Of a stretch of DNA of 60,175 nt, positions 9,640-18,949 are shown one piece after another. The stretch comes from UBA685 sp049890115 (GTDB lineage Bacteria > Pseudomonadota > Alphaproteobacteria > Puniceispirillales > Puniceispirillaceae): the NCBI GenBank assembly GCA_049890115.1, contig JBMHCC010000049.1, positions 1-60,175 on the forward strand, read 5' to 3'. The translations under genes and the position numbers were made by a program. The number at the start of each line of letters is the position of its first letter. Position 1 is the stretch's first letter. Under the pieces are notes generated by a model. That model ran no database searches. It saw nothing but the letters and a program-made list of their open reading frames with translations, and was not told the DNA's origin.

Positions 9640-10559
9640 TGCAGCAGCTCCGCCGCGTTAACACCTTCTAGGAGCCGCTTATCATCCTCTGGATTTAAGG
9701 GTCTGAAAAAGCTCTCTAAATCATTGAAATCAATCTCATCAGTTTGACCATCCTGATTGGTCAGAACAGAGACATAGCTAATTTGCTGAAAGGCGACTGA
9801 CGGCGTTATAACAATGTTATTTTCACTAATTGATTGCACCCTGCCAACTGGAATGCCTGCTGGCAAAATGCCGCCATGACCTGAGGTTAACACCAATTCA
9901 CCTATTTTCGGCTGTGCTTCAAGAGGCAAAAAATCGAGCGAAAGGCGCTCTGTATTATTGCCCATGACCAAGGCTGGCCAGCTAGAAGATGATAATAAAA
10001 CAGGAATTTTTGAGTTCACATCTGATAATAATAGAACACGTGCGGTGCGCCTACTTATCTCAATAATATAGCCGATTAGGCCATCAGCATTAACAACAGC
10101 ATTGCCACGTTTAATGTGATGCCCTTCATCTATTTCCAACAACAATGTCTGGGCAAAACTGCCACCTGGTGCGGCAATCGCGCGTGCGGTAACAGGTGTT
10201 AAATCTGTTGTGGCTGATGCCCCTAGAACAGTTTTCAGTTGCCTGTTTTCAGATTCTAGGATTTCAGCACGTCTTTGCCAGCGTTTCAGCCTGTCATTTT
10301 CATTTTGCAAACGGACATTTTCAGCCCGAAAAGCAGCCAGAGTACGCATGCCGCCAGCCATGGTCTCAATCGCGCGCACCGGTGTTGCGACAACATCATA
10401 GATAGGGGCGATGAGATTTGAGATACCGCTTTTGGCAGCACGCAATGTGTAAACGTCAAATTTGCCAATGAAAATAAGCGCAAAGCTGAGGATCAGCAAA
10501 ATGAGCTGCAAAGACAGACGTGAAGATGAGCCCCGTGAACCACCGCCCCGACGCGCCAC
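9636..10559 (-). CDS. mreC: Rod-shape-determining protein MreC
   Basis: Periplasmic scaffold of the elongation machinery, anchored by one N-terminal membrane segment. The 307 residues begin with a Gly/Ser/Arg-rich cytoplasmic tail, then a hydrophobic span (about 16-32) and an alpha-helical coiled coil rich in Glu/Arg/Leu (about 65-112, including FRAENVRLQNENDRLKRW). The double beta-barrel core follows, with the family signatures GLIGYI, LLLSDVNSKIPV and LVLTSGHGGILPAGIPVG. The C-terminal tail is acidic. It sits 6 bases after mreB and overlaps mreD by 4 bases. Confidence 0.95.
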   Translation of the reverse strand: MARRGGGSRGSSSRLSLQLILLILSFALIFIGKFDVYTLRAAKSGISNLIAPIYDVVATPVRAIETMAGGMRTLAAFRAENVRLQNENDRLKRWQRRAEILESENRQLKTVLGASATTDLTPVTARAIAAPGGSFAQTLLLEIDEGHHIKRGNAVVNADGLIGYIIEISRRTARVLLLSDVNSKIPVLLSSSSWPALVMGNNTERLSLDFLPLEAQPKIGELVLTSGHGGILPAGIPVGRVQSISENNIVITPSVAFQQISYVSVLTNQDGQTDEIDFNDLESFFRPLNPEDDKRLLEGVNAAELLQ

Positions 10560-10565
10560 TTTTCT

Positions 10566-11603
10566 CTAGGCTCCGATTAGAACATGCCGCAGCGTTTTCA
10601 GCTCTTCCAGACAGCGACCTGTGCCCATCACAACACATGATAGCGGATCTTCGGCAATCGAAATTGGCAAACCTGTTGCCTCACGCAATACAGAATCAAC
10701 CTCACGAAGCATGGCACCGCCACCTGTCAGGACAATCCCTTTTTCCACAATATCAGCTGCCAATTCTGGTGGGGCCTGTTCCAACGCCATTTTCACGCCT
10801 TCAACGATTTGGCGCATTGGATCAGAAATCGCTTCTGCCACCTGAATTTCAGAGATATTAATTTCTTTTGGAACACCATTAACAAGGTCACGACCGCGCA
10901 CTTCTGTTTTCTGGCTTTGCCCTTTTTCAGGACGGCGTGCAATACCAATGGTTTTCTTAATACGTTCTGCTGTGGTCTCACCAATCAGCAAATTATGTGT
11001 CCGGCGCAGATAGGCGATAATTGATTCATCAATTTTATCACCGCCAACACGAACTGAATGGGCATAAACAATATTACCCAAAGACAAAATCGCGACTTCT
11101 GTTGTTCCACCGCCAATATCAACAACCATTGACCCTGACGGTTCTGTCACAGGCAAATTCGCACCAATAGCAGCTGCCATTGGCTCTTCAATCAAAAAGA
11201 CACGTCTTGCACCAGCTGCTTCAGCTGATTCTTGAATGGCTCTCCGTTCAACAGCGGTTGAACCAGATGGCACACAGATAATCATTTGTGGGCTGGCGAT
11301 TGATAATCTGCCATTCACCTTGCGGATGAAATGTTTAATCATCTCTTCTGCAACTTCAAAATCAGCGATCACACCATCTGCCATAGGGCGAATAGCACGA
11401 ATATTACCTGGTGTTTTACCAAGCATCACTTTGGCTTCTTCACCCACAGCTAGCACTTGTGTTTTACCACGCACCTCTGCCATCGCAACAACAGATGGTT
11501 CATTCAGCACAATGCCTTTGCCTTTTACATAGACAAGCGTATTTGCTGTACCAAGATCAATGCCAATATCAGCTGATAGAAAACCAAAAAGTGAGCCTAA
11601 CAT
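10566..11603 (-). CDS. mreB: Actin-like cell shape protein MreB
   Basis: Forms membrane-associated filaments that position side-wall synthesis in rod-shaped cells. The 345 residues match the family length (about 345). Actin-type ATP-binding motifs are present: phosphate 1 in DIGIDLGTANTLVYVKGKG, phosphate 2 in VVDIGGGTTEVAILSLG, and the adenosine motif in GIVLTGGGAMLREVD. The start at LGSLFGF gives the usual N-terminal hydrophobic patch that binds the membrane. It is the first gene of the mreBCD-mrdA-rodA operon and lies just after the ilvC terminator. I could not recognise a convincing promoter in the short gap. Confidence 0.98.
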   Translation of the reverse strand: MLGSLFGFLSADIGIDLGTANTLVYVKGKGIVLNEPSVVAMAEVRGKTQVLAVGEEAKVMLGKTPGNIRAIRPMADGVIADFEVAEEMIKHFIRKVNGRLSIASPQMIICVPSGSTAVERRAIQESAEAAGARRVFLIEEPMAAAIGANLPVTEPSGSMVVDIGGGTTEVAILSLGNIVYAHSVRVGGDKIDESIIAYLRRTHNLLIGETTAERIKKTIGIARRPEKGQSQKTEVRGRDLVNGVPKEINISEIQVAEAISDPMRQIVEGVKMALEQAPPELAADIVEKGIVLTGGGAMLREVDSVLREATGLPISIAEDPLSCVVMGTGRCLEELKTLRHVLIGA

Positions 11604-11634
11604 GAAATTCTAGTCCCGATTTATTTTGTTAGAA

Positions 11635-11662
11635 AAAATGGTCGCTAGCTAGCGACCATTTT
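11635..11662 (-). terminator. Intrinsic terminator after ilvC
   Basis: A perfect 28-base palindrome is centred on GCTAGCTAGC, with arms beginning AAAATGGTCGCTAG. Read on the minus strand it is followed by a run of six T. It lies between the ilvC stop (11690) and the mreB start (11603), so it ends the ilvC transcript and separates the ilv and mre units. Confidence 0.85.
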
Positions 11663-11689
11663 AGTTTTACAGATAGTTGAGAAGAAAAT

Positions 11690-12709
11690 CTAGTTTTTGT
11701 CCTTATCAACCAAACGGTTTGATCCAATCCACGGCATCATACCACGCAAATTCGCACCAACTTCTTCGATTGAATGCTCTGCATTGCGGCGACGTGTTGC
11801 CTTAAAGCTTGTCTGACGGACTTTATTTTCAAGCATCCAGTCACGTGTGAAACGACCTGACTGAATATCTTCAAGAACACGCTTCATCTCTGCTTTTGTT
11901 TCAGCTGTGATGATGCGAGGGCCTGTGACATATTCGCCATATTCAGCTGTGTTAGAGATTGAGTAATTCATGTTGGCGATACCACCTTCATAAATCAAAT
12001 CAACAATCAGCTTTACTTCATGCAAACATTCAAAATAGGCCATTTCAGGAGCATAGCCTGCTTCAACCAGTGTCTCATAGCCAGCTTTGATAAGCTCAAC
12101 CAAACCACCACATAGCACAACCTGCTCACCAAATAGATCAGTTTCGCATTCTTCTTGGAATGTTGTTTCAATGATACCTGAACGGCCACCGCCAACACCG
12201 CTGGCATATGATAGGCCAATATCATGGGCATTACCTGATGCATCTTGGTGAATAGCAATCAAACATGGCACACCGCCACCTTTGACATATTCACCGCGCA
12301 CTGTATGGCCTGGGCCTTTTGGTGCCACCATGAAAACATCAATATCAGAACGTGGTTCAATCAGGTTAAAATGAACATTTAAACCATGCGCAAATACCAA
12401 TGCCGCACCAGGGCGGATATTAGCAGCGATTTCCTGTTCATAAATATCAGCCTGCAATTCATCAGGTGTCAGCATCATGATAACATCGCCCCAAGCAGAT
12501 GCCTCAGCCACTGTCATCACCTTAAAACCAGCTGCTTCGGCTTTGGCAATAGTTGAAGAGCCTTCACGAAGAGCCACTGCCACATCAGAACAGCCACTAT
12601 CTTTCAGGTTCATGGCATGGGCATGACCTTGTGAGCCATACCCTACGATGACAACCTTCTTTGATTTAATCAGACCAATATCGGCGTCCTGATCATAATA
12701 TACGCGCAT
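11690..12709 (-). CDS. ilvC: Ketol-acid reductoisomerase, NADP-dependent, class I
   Basis: Second common step of valine, leucine and isoleucine synthesis: isomerises and reduces acetolactate or acetohydroxybutyrate; cytoplasmic, Mg-dependent. The N-terminal Rossmann fold has VVIVGYGSQGHAHAMNLKDSG near residues 18-38, and PKGPGHTVRGEY follows. The C-terminal knotted helical domain holds the metal-ligand stretches DLFGEQVVLCGG and ECLHEVKLIVDLIYEGG. Two ATG codons are adjacent. The second (12709) is chosen because GGAG stands 6 bases before it and gives 339 residues, the usual class I length. It follows ilvH after 144 bases and ends in a strong terminator. Confidence 0.97.
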   Translation of the reverse strand: MRVYYDQDADIGLIKSKKVVIVGYGSQGHAHAMNLKDSGCSDVAVALREGSSTIAKAEAAGFKVMTVAEASAWGDVIMMLTPDELQADIYEQEIAANIRPGAALVFAHGLNVHFNLIEPRSDIDVFMVAPKGPGHTVRGEYVKGGGVPCLIAIHQDASGNAHDIGLSYASGVGGGRSGIIETTFQEECETDLFGEQVVLCGGLVELIKAGYETLVEAGYAPEMAYFECLHEVKLIVDLIYEGGIANMNYSISNTAEYGEYVTGPRIITAETKAEMKRVLEDIQSGRFTRDWMLENKVRQTSFKATRRRNAEHSIEEVGANLRGMMPWIGSNRLVDKDKN

Positions 12710-12856
12710 CATTATCTCCTTTGATGTCCAAGGGGGCTGCTAGAAATATCAACAGCCAAAAAAACTGGTTTTAGGTAATAGCCTTTAATCAGTGATTGAT
12801 AAAGTGCTATTTTCAGCAAATCATCTTATGCCTTTTGATTTTCATTGCGATTAACG

Positions 12857-13378
12857 CTAGGCTGGTAAATCAATATCGCTACCACGTGAGATAGCTGACA
12901 CACCTGTTCTGGCAATTTCGGTTGTTCCAAGAGACTGCATTAATTTGATAAAGGCGGTCACTTTCGAAGATGAGCCTGTCACCTCAAAGACAAAACTTTC
13001 CAAGGTGCTATCAAGCGTGCGGGCACGAAAGCTATCAGCCACACGCAATGCTTCAATGCGCTTTTCACCATCATTGACAATCTTTACCAAAGCAAGCTCA
13101 CGTTCCACATGTGGCCCCATGACTGTCAAATCCTGAACTGAATAGACAGGCACTTGGCGTTTTAGCTGCTCTTTTATCTGCTCAATCACCATTGGCGTAC
13201 CGCTTGTTACAATCGAAATGCGCGACCAGTGGCGTCTGTCATCAACTTCAGACACTGTCAGGCTTTCAATATTATAACCACGGCCAGAAAACAGACCAAC
13301 AACGCGTGCTAATACACCTGGTTCATTTTCCACAAGCACTGAAATGGTATGTGTTTCAACTGCTGTTTTATCAAACAT
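12857..13378 (-). CDS. ilvH: Acetolactate synthase regulatory (small) subunit
   Basis: Regulatory partner of IlvB that gives valine feedback control and full activity. An N-terminal ACT domain (VLVENEPGVLARVVGLFSGRGYNIESLTV) is followed by the C-terminal ALS-small domain ending SRGSDIDLPA. The frame is open back to an ATG at 13405, but homologues begin near MFDKTAVETHTISVLVENE. I choose ATG 13378 (173 residues). An AGGAG stands 12 bases upstream of it and 6 bases upstream of an in-frame TTG at 13384, so TTG is a real alternative that would add two residues. It follows ilvB by 55 bases in the same direction, as expected for a two-subunit enzyme. Confidence 0.94.
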   Translation of the reverse strand: MFDKTAVETHTISVLVENEPGVLARVVGLFSGRGYNIESLTVSEVDDRRHWSRISIVTSGTPMVIEQIKEQLKRQVPVYSVQDLTVMGPHVERELALVKIVNDGEKRIEALRVADSFRARTLDSTLESFVFEVTGSSSKVTAFIKLMQSLGTTEIARTGVSAISRGSDIDLPA

Positions 13379-13433
13379 GTTCAAACAGGGCTCCTCTTGT
13401 CCCATATTCGTGATTTTTCAATAAAGGGCTTGG

Positions 13434-15236
13434 TTAAACAAGAACCTTACCTTCTTCAGAAATCGCATCTTCTGTATCTTCTGGGCCTAAGATCATATCA
13501 CAATGCGCGGCACCTGACGGGATCATAGGGAAACAATTTTCTTCTTTTGCCACGCGAATATCAGCAATGACAGGCCCATCTGTCGCCAACATTTCAGTAA
13601 TCACCCCATCAAGATCATCAACTGATTGCGCAACCAAACCCTTCATGCCAAAAGTATCAGCCAATTTTGTAAAATCTGGCAATGAAGCAGAATAGCTTTC
13701 TGAATAACGACCACCATGAATCAGCTGCTGCCACTGGCGCACCATACCCATCCATTCATTATTGATGATGAACATTTTCACAGGCAGGCGATATTGTGCC
13801 AAGGTTGATAATTCCTGCATATTCATCATAAAGGATGCTTCACCGGCAATATCAATCACTGTGGCATCTGGATGTGCCACCTGAACGCCCATCGCAGCTG
13901 GCAGGCCATAGCCCATTGTGCCAAGACCACCAGAGGTCATCCATCTATTAGGACCATGGAAATGGAAATATTGTGCCGCCCACATTTGATGCTGACCAAC
14001 CTCTGTTGTGACATACACATCTTTTTTGCGTGTCATCTCATAAAGGCGATGAATAGCATGTTGTGGCTTAATGATCGGGCTATCTTGGCGATAAGCAAGG
14101 CATTGACGAGAGCGCCAGCCTTCAATTTGTTTCCACCATTTTGCCAAAGATGGCTTATCAGCAGCGAAAGACTGTGCCTTCATTTCTGTCAGCAATGCTT
14201 TCATAATTTCATTCGCATCACCAATAATGCCCAAATCAACACGTACATTCTTATTGATTGATGATGGGTCTATATCACAATGCACTTTTGCAGAGCTTGG
14301 CGAGAAATCTGACAATTTACCAGTTACACGATCATCAAAACGTGCGCCGATATTAAGCATGAAATCACAATTATACATTGCCAAATTGGCTTCATAGGTG
14401 CCATGCATCCCCAACATGCCTAGGAACTGGTCATGCGCTGCATCAAGAGCGCCAAGACCCATCAAGGTCAAAGTGGTAGGCCAGCCTGTTTGATTCACAA
14501 TCTCAGTCAGAGAGGCAGAGGCTTCAGGACCACTATTAATGATGCCGCCGCCACCATAAATCACAGGGCGTTTTGCCTGCTTCATCATTGCAACTGCTTT
14601 TTTGATTGCCTCTGGATCTGGCTTTGTCACCGGATTATAGCGATGCGTAACAGGACTTGCTGGCTCTTTTAGCTGATAAGGGGCATCAAGCATCAAAATA
14701 TCTTTTGGCAAATCAATCACAACAGGACCAGGGCGACCTGTGCGCGCCACATAAAACGCCTCTTCGACTGATTTCTGCAAAGCCTCTGATTCTTTCACCA
14801 GATAATTATATTTCGTGGCAGGGCGCGTAATCCCAGATGTGTCAGCTTCCTGAAACGCATCTGTACCAATCAGATGACTAGGCACCTGACCTGTCAGACA
14901 TACCACTGGAATTGAATCCATCAGCGCATCTGTCAGACCTGTCACAGCATTTGTCGCACCTGGCCCTGAAGTGACCAAAACAACACCAGTCTTGCCAGTT
15001 GAACGCGCATAACCTTCTGCTGCATGAACAGCAGCTTGTTCATGACGAACCAAAATATGACGGATTTTGTTATTTTTGAACAATGCATCATAAATAGGCA
15101 GCACTGCACCACCTGGATAGCCAAAAATAACCTCAACACCCTCATCTTCCAGCACCTTCAGCAATAATTCGGCACCAGGCATCATCTGCTTTGATGGTTG
15201 CGCTTCATTTTGTTTTGCATCATCTGTCTGTGACAT
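13434..15236 (-). CDS. ilvB: Acetolactate synthase catalytic (large) subunit
   Basis: ThDP- and FAD-dependent enzyme that condenses two pyruvates, or pyruvate and 2-ketobutyrate, at the head of branched-chain amino acid synthesis. The 600 residues contain GYPGGAVLPIYDAL, the catalytic Glu in RHEQAAVHAAEGYAR, GPGATNAVTG, the FAD-domain GARFDDRVTG, and the ThDP/Mg motif region ending MNMQELSTLAQYRLPVK. At the Mg site the usual GDGS reads GEAS (Asp to Glu). A Glu at this place occurs, as I recall, in other alphaproteobacterial copies. SD AGGATG is close to the ATG. It heads ilvB-ilvH-ilvC behind a good sigma-70 promoter and a long leader. Confidence 0.96.
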   Translation of the reverse strand: MSQTDDAKQNEAQPSKQMMPGAELLLKVLEDEGVEVIFGYPGGAVLPIYDALFKNNKIRHILVRHEQAAVHAAEGYARSTGKTGVVLVTSGPGATNAVTGLTDALMDSIPVVCLTGQVPSHLIGTDAFQEADTSGITRPATKYNYLVKESEALQKSVEEAFYVARTGRPGPVVIDLPKDILMLDAPYQLKEPASPVTHRYNPVTKPDPEAIKKAVAMMKQAKRPVIYGGGGIINSGPEASASLTEIVNQTGWPTTLTLMGLGALDAAHDQFLGMLGMHGTYEANLAMYNCDFMLNIGARFDDRVTGKLSDFSPSSAKVHCDIDPSSINKNVRVDLGIIGDANEIMKALLTEMKAQSFAADKPSLAKWWKQIEGWRSRQCLAYRQDSPIIKPQHAIHRLYEMTRKKDVYVTTEVGQHQMWAAQYFHFHGPNRWMTSGGLGTMGYGLPAAMGVQVAHPDATVIDIAGEASFMMNMQELSTLAQYRLPVKMFIINNEWMGMVRQWQQLIHGGRYSESYSASLPDFTKLADTFGMKGLVAQSVDDLDGVITEMLATDGPVIADIRVAKEENCFPMIPSGAAHCDMILGPEDTEDAISEEGKVLV

Positions 15237-15384
15237 GTCACTTCATCCTGTTCACGGTTAAAAGATGGCACCGGCCCATCAGCTATAATCCCAAAAACAA
15301 ACAAGCCAGCCTCACCCCTTTTTTTAGAGCATAGGCGGCCTGTCTTAATCGAAAATCATACCAAAACACTTGGTTTACAGGGAT

Positions 15385-15413
15385 TATTTAGGGAAAATGC
15401 CTGATAATGTCAA
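15385..15413 (-). promoter_or_regulatory. Sigma-70 promoter of ilvBHC
   Basis: On the minus strand, TTGACA (15413-15408), a 17-base spacer and TAAATA (15390-15385) are seen immediately downstream of the miaA stop. The predicted start near 15378 leaves an untranslated leader of about 140 bases before ilvB. I see no run of Leu, Ile or Val codons in the leader, only tiny reading frames such as MIFD-stop. Confidence 0.65.
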
Positions 15414-15416
15414 TGA

Positions 15417-16355
15417 TTATTTTAAAATATTTGCAAAGAATTCTGAATTTTTACTTTTCAAATATGTCTCTTCAAAAAGATAATTTGTTATAAAATTATT
15501 ACGAAAAAAGGTGAATTGCCGTTTTGCATATCGTCTTGATTCTTGTGATGCTGCTAATATGGCTTCCTCTTTTGTCATCTCACCATTTAAAAAAGAGGCA
15601 ATTTGCGGCACACCAACTGCTTTCATAACAGGCAGCTTTGGTGGCAGATTTCGCGCTAATAATGTTGCCACTTCTGGCACCGCCCCGTTATCCCACATCG
15701 CCTTGAAACGTTGATTTATGCGCTGATATAATTGCTCTCTTTCTGGCAGGATTGTGAAATTGAAACAGCGCCCTGATAGGTGGCCTTGTTGCGGGTCGTT
15801 TTGCCAGTCACTTAATTTACGGTTTGTATGGCGGAACACTTCAATAGCTCTTGTAATGCGCTGGCTATCACCAGCTGCTAGTCGGGCAGCCAACTCAGGG
15901 TCAATGGCTTGCAATTCAGCTAGCATCTGCACCCCGCCTTTTTGCGCATGCTCTTTTATCACAGCTTGATGAACATCTTCTGGGATATCTGGTATGGCTG
16001 ACATGCCATGCTGCGCCGCATTAAGATATAAGGCAGTGCCGCCACATAAAATTGGCACACAGCCAAGCGCCCTCACCCGTGCCACTTCTTCTCTAACAAG
16101 ATGCAGCCATTTTCCAACAGAACAAGCCTCTGCACCATCAAGCACATTATAGAGGCGATGCGGCACTTGGCTTTGTTCATCATCATCAGGACAGGCTGTT
16201 ACCACAGATAGATCACGATAAATTTGCATTGAATCGCCATTAATGATAACGCCATCACAGGCTTTTGCGATATCAATGGCCAGGGCAGATTTACCGCTGG
16301 CTGTCGGTCCAGCTACGATTATCGTATCTGTTCTTGGATTAAAAGAAGAGCTCAT
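15417..16355 (-). CDS. miaA: tRNA dimethylallyltransferase
   Basis: Adds a dimethylallyl group to N6 of A37 in tRNAs that read UNN codons, improving decoding; cytoplasmic. The 312 residues match the family length. The P-loop IIVAGPTASGKSA lies near residues 12-24, followed by the substrate region NGDSMQIYRDL and the late signature ESRRYAKRQFTFFRN, which contacts tRNA. The start is set by the P-loop distance and the short divergent gap. It diverges from serB with only 29 bases between the two start codons, so at least one promoter must lie inside the neighbour's coding region. The ilvB promoter begins right after its stop codon. No hfq follows it. Confidence 0.96.
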   Translation of the reverse strand: MSSSFNPRTDTIIVAGPTASGKSALAIDIAKACDGVIINGDSMQIYRDLSVVTACPDDDEQSQVPHRLYNVLDGAEACSVGKWLHLVREEVARVRALGCVPILCGGTALYLNAAQHGMSAIPDIPEDVHQAVIKEHAQKGGVQMLAELQAIDPELAARLAAGDSQRITRAIEVFRHTNRKLSDWQNDPQQGHLSGRCFNFTILPEREQLYQRINQRFKAMWDNGAVPEVATLLARNLPPKLPVMKAVGVPQIASFLNGEMTKEEAILAASQESRRYAKRQFTFFRNNFITNYLFEETYLKSKNSEFFANILK

Positions 16356-16384
16356 GACATTTTGTTAAAACAAGAGGCGTTACC

Positions 16385-17260
16385 ATGCAAGCATTCCTGC
16401 TATTCACAACCGCTCCAGAAACGAACCAGCTTTCAGATATCACAGCCTATTGCCGTTCTATAACATCTCATGACCCTATTATTTTGTCGCAATCTCAAGA
16501 ATTGGGACAAGCTGTCATGGTGGCTATTGATGATGATCCTAGCGTTGCTGTTCACCGTGATTGGGCTGAGAGGCGTCATTGTGATGCTAACATCCTAGCA
16601 GCGGCACCGCAGAAACAATCACTTTTATTATCAGACATGGATAGCACCATCATCACAGAAGAATCCCTTGATGCGCTCTCAGAAATGGCAGGTATGGGAG
16701 AGGCTGTTAAAGCCATCACAGCTAGAGCGATGGCAGGTGAGCTTGATTTTGCTGAAGCGTTAGAAGAACGATTGCTAATGCTAAAAGGGCAACCTGCCAG
16801 CCTATTAGATGACATTATCAAACAGACAGAGATTTTTGACGGTGCTGACAAGCTAGTTGGTACAATGCGCAAACATGGTGCACGCTGCCTGCTTGTATCA
16901 GGCGGCTTTACCTTTTTAACAGCACCCATTTCTGAAAAGCTGGGGTTTCATCATCATTTTGCTAATGATTTGGCCATCACAGATGATAAATTGGCTGGAT
17001 ATGCTAATCCTCCCATTTTGGATAGCTCTGCCAAATACCGCATCATGCATGAAGAAATGGCAGAACTAGGCATCACATCTGATGCTGTTATGACCATTGG
17101 TGATGGTGCAAATGATATTCCAATGCTGAAGGCAGCTGGGCTTGGCGTTGCATGGCGTGCTAAGCCGATTGTGAAGGGTGAAATCGCTCTCCAGCTCAAT
17201 CATAGCTCCCATTGTGGTGGGCTGTTTTTACAAGGCTATAGCGAGACAGAGATTATCTAA
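16385..17260 (+). CDS. serB: Phosphoserine phosphatase
   Basis: Last step of serine synthesis: hydrolyses phosphoserine; cytoplasmic HAD-superfamily enzyme. The 291 residues have an N-terminal regulatory region of about 75 residues, then HAD motif I SDMDSTIITEES (nucleophile and acid Asp pair), motif II LVSGGFTFLT, and motif III/IV GDGANDIPMLKAAGLGVAW. The C-terminus HCGGLFLQGYSETEII is typical of SerB. An AGAGG stands upstream of the ATG at 16385. The gene diverges from miaA and ends in a clear terminator shared with convergent degP. Confidence 0.96.
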   Translation: MQAFLLFTTAPETNQLSDITAYCRSITSHDPIILSQSQELGQAVMVAIDDDPSVAVHRDWAERRHCDANILAAAPQKQSLLLSDMDSTIITEESLDALSEMAGMGEAVKAITARAMAGELDFAEALEERLLMLKGQPASLLDDIIKQTEIFDGADKLVGTMRKHGARCLLVSGGFTFLTAPISEKLGFHHHFANDLAITDDKLAGYANPPILDSSAKYRIMHEEMAELGITSDAVMTIGDGANDIPMLKAAGLGVAWRAKPIVKGEIALQLNHSSHCGGLFLQGYSETEII

Positions 17261-17263
17261 AAA

Positions 17264-17290
17264 AAAGAGAGCACATGCTCTCTTTTCTTT
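17264..17290. terminator. Bidirectional terminator between serB and degP
   Basis: A 10-base-pair stem (AAAGAGAGCA / TGCTCTCTTT) with a 2-base loop at 17264-17285 is flanked by an A-run on the left and TTCTTTT on the right. It therefore works as an intrinsic terminator for serB on the plus strand and plausibly for degP on the minus strand. Confidence 0.8.
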
Positions 17291-17332
17291 TGTTGAAATG
17301 ATTATGTGTCACATCATGATGATGACGCCTGC

Positions 17333-18841
17333 CTATTCATCCTTTTTCAGAAATGAGATTTGGACAAAGCGGTTTTGACCATCACGCTGAACAAGCATCA
17401 AAATACCTGAGCGACCTGCTTCTCTGGCATCATCAATACCTTTCGATAGCTCTTCGATAGAGGTAATACGGTTCTGCCCAAATCGTGCAATGACATCACC
17501 AGCCTGCAAGCCTTTTTCTGCAGCAGGGCTGCCAGCAATCACTTCAGTGACGATGACAGCTTCGGTGTTTTCCTCTAGCCCATATTCACTTGCTAAATCA
17601 GCTGTCAGCTGTTCAACGCTAAAGCCTAAATCACCGAAAGATTTGCTATCTTGCTTGGTTGGCTCACCACTTAATAATCCACCATTTTCAGCTTGCTCTA
17701 GCTCGCCAAGGCGCACGTCAAGCATCATTTCTTTGCCATTACGCATCAAGATAACTTTGACTTCTTTATCAACATCAGTTTCAGCAACAATTCGCGGCAG
17801 ATCGCGCATACGCTCAATCTCCTTGCCATCAAAGCTGATAATTACATCACCTGCTTCAATACCGCTTTGCTCTGCTGGCCCGCCTTCTGTTACGTTCGAC
17901 ACCAAAGCACCAGCTGCTTTATCTAGACCAAGGCTTTCTGCGATATCTTCAGTAACCTCCTGAATAAAGACACCCAGCCAACCGCGGCGTGTTCTGCCAT
18001 ATTCAACAAGCTGATCCACCACCTGATTTGCCAGATTTGACGAGATTGCAAATCCAATACCGACAGACCCGCCAGTTTGCGAGAAAATCGCGGTATTAAT
18101 GCCAATAACAGCACCATCCATATCAAATAGAGGGCCACCAGAGTTGCCTCTGTTAATTGATGCATCAGTCTGGATATAATCATCATACGGGCCTGAGCCG
18201 ATATCACGGCCTCTGGCAGATACGATACCTGCGGTGACAGTACCGCCTAGACCAAAGGGGTTGCCGATGGCAAGCACCCAATCACCGACACGCAAATTAT
18301 CTGAATCACCAAATGATACCGCTGTTATATTCGCACCTTCTGGGTCAAATTTCAAAACAGCAATATCTGTTTTCGCATCACGGCCAATAATCTCAGCCTT
18401 ATAAGTTGTCTCATTTGATAAAGAGATTGTGATCTCTTCGGCATTTTCGACAACATGATTATTGGTCACAACAATACCAGCGGCATCAACAATAAAGCCT
18501 GAGCCAAGCGACTGAGCGCGTCTTGTCTGATTGCGGTCACCGAAATCTTTGAAAAATTCCTCAAATGGTGAGCCTGGTGGAAATTGTGGCACTTCCATAT
18601 TATCACGTGTTTTGACAATAGTTGTGGTTGAAATATTCACCACAGCTGGCGAAAGTCTCTCAGCCAGATCAGCAAAGCTATCTGGACGTGCTAGCGCCTG
18701 TGTCATAGTCAGAGCCAGCATGACAACAAACGCAAACCCTGCCATCAGCACTTGTCTGACGAATTGTGGGTTAGGTGTTTGTGCCTTCGCTTGTGGCTGG
18801 CGTGATGATGGGGAAATGTCTTTGACAACTACATTGAGCAT
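17333..18841 (-). CDS. degP: Periplasmic Do-family serine protease/chaperone (DegP/DegQ type)
   Basis: Degrades or refolds damaged envelope proteins in the periplasm. From ATG 18841 the protein has 502 residues: a basic N-terminus, a hydrophobic signal segment (about 32-50, ending QALA), a trypsin-like protease domain with triad His129 (TNNHVV), Asp159 (DAKTDIAVL) and Ser234 (GNSGGPLF), then two PDZ domains (about 285-375 and 410-500). The frame is open to 18889, but AAGGAG lies 6 bases before 18841 and fixes the start. The N-terminus before the signal core is longer than usual, so it could be an uncleaved anchor. DegP, DegQ and MucD cannot be told apart here. It follows hflKC, another membrane quality-control unit, after a terminator. 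Confidence 0.92.
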   Translation of the reverse strand: MLNVVVKDISPSSRQPQAKAQTPNPQFVRQVLMAGFAFVVMLALTMTQALARPDSFADLAERLSPAVVNISTTTIVKTRDNMEVPQFPPGSPFEEFFKDFGDRNQTRRAQSLGSGFIVDAAGIVVTNNHVVENAEEITISLSNETTYKAEIIGRDAKTDIAVLKFDPEGANITAVSFGDSDNLRVGDWVLAIGNPFGLGGTVTAGIVSARGRDIGSGPYDDYIQTDASINRGNSGGPLFDMDGAVIGINTAIFSQTGGSVGIGFAISSNLANQVVDQLVEYGRTRRGWLGVFIQEVTEDIAESLGLDKAAGALVSNVTEGGPAEQSGIEAGDVIISFDGKEIERMRDLPRIVAETDVDKEVKVILMRNGKEMMLDVRLGELEQAENGGLLSGEPTKQDSKSFGDLGFSVEQLTADLASEYGLEENTEAVIVTEVIAGSPAAEKGLQAGDVIARFGQNRITSIEELSKGIDDAREAGRSGILMLVQRDGQNRFVQISFLKKDE

Positions 18842-18949
18842 CGAAAACTCCTTCAAAAAAATGCTTAAAAGCCTGTGGTGCGAGCCCAACAGTTTTTGTC
18901 ACTATGCCCGCAATATAGGTTGTAGCTGGCGCATTTGAAGATTTAGGGG

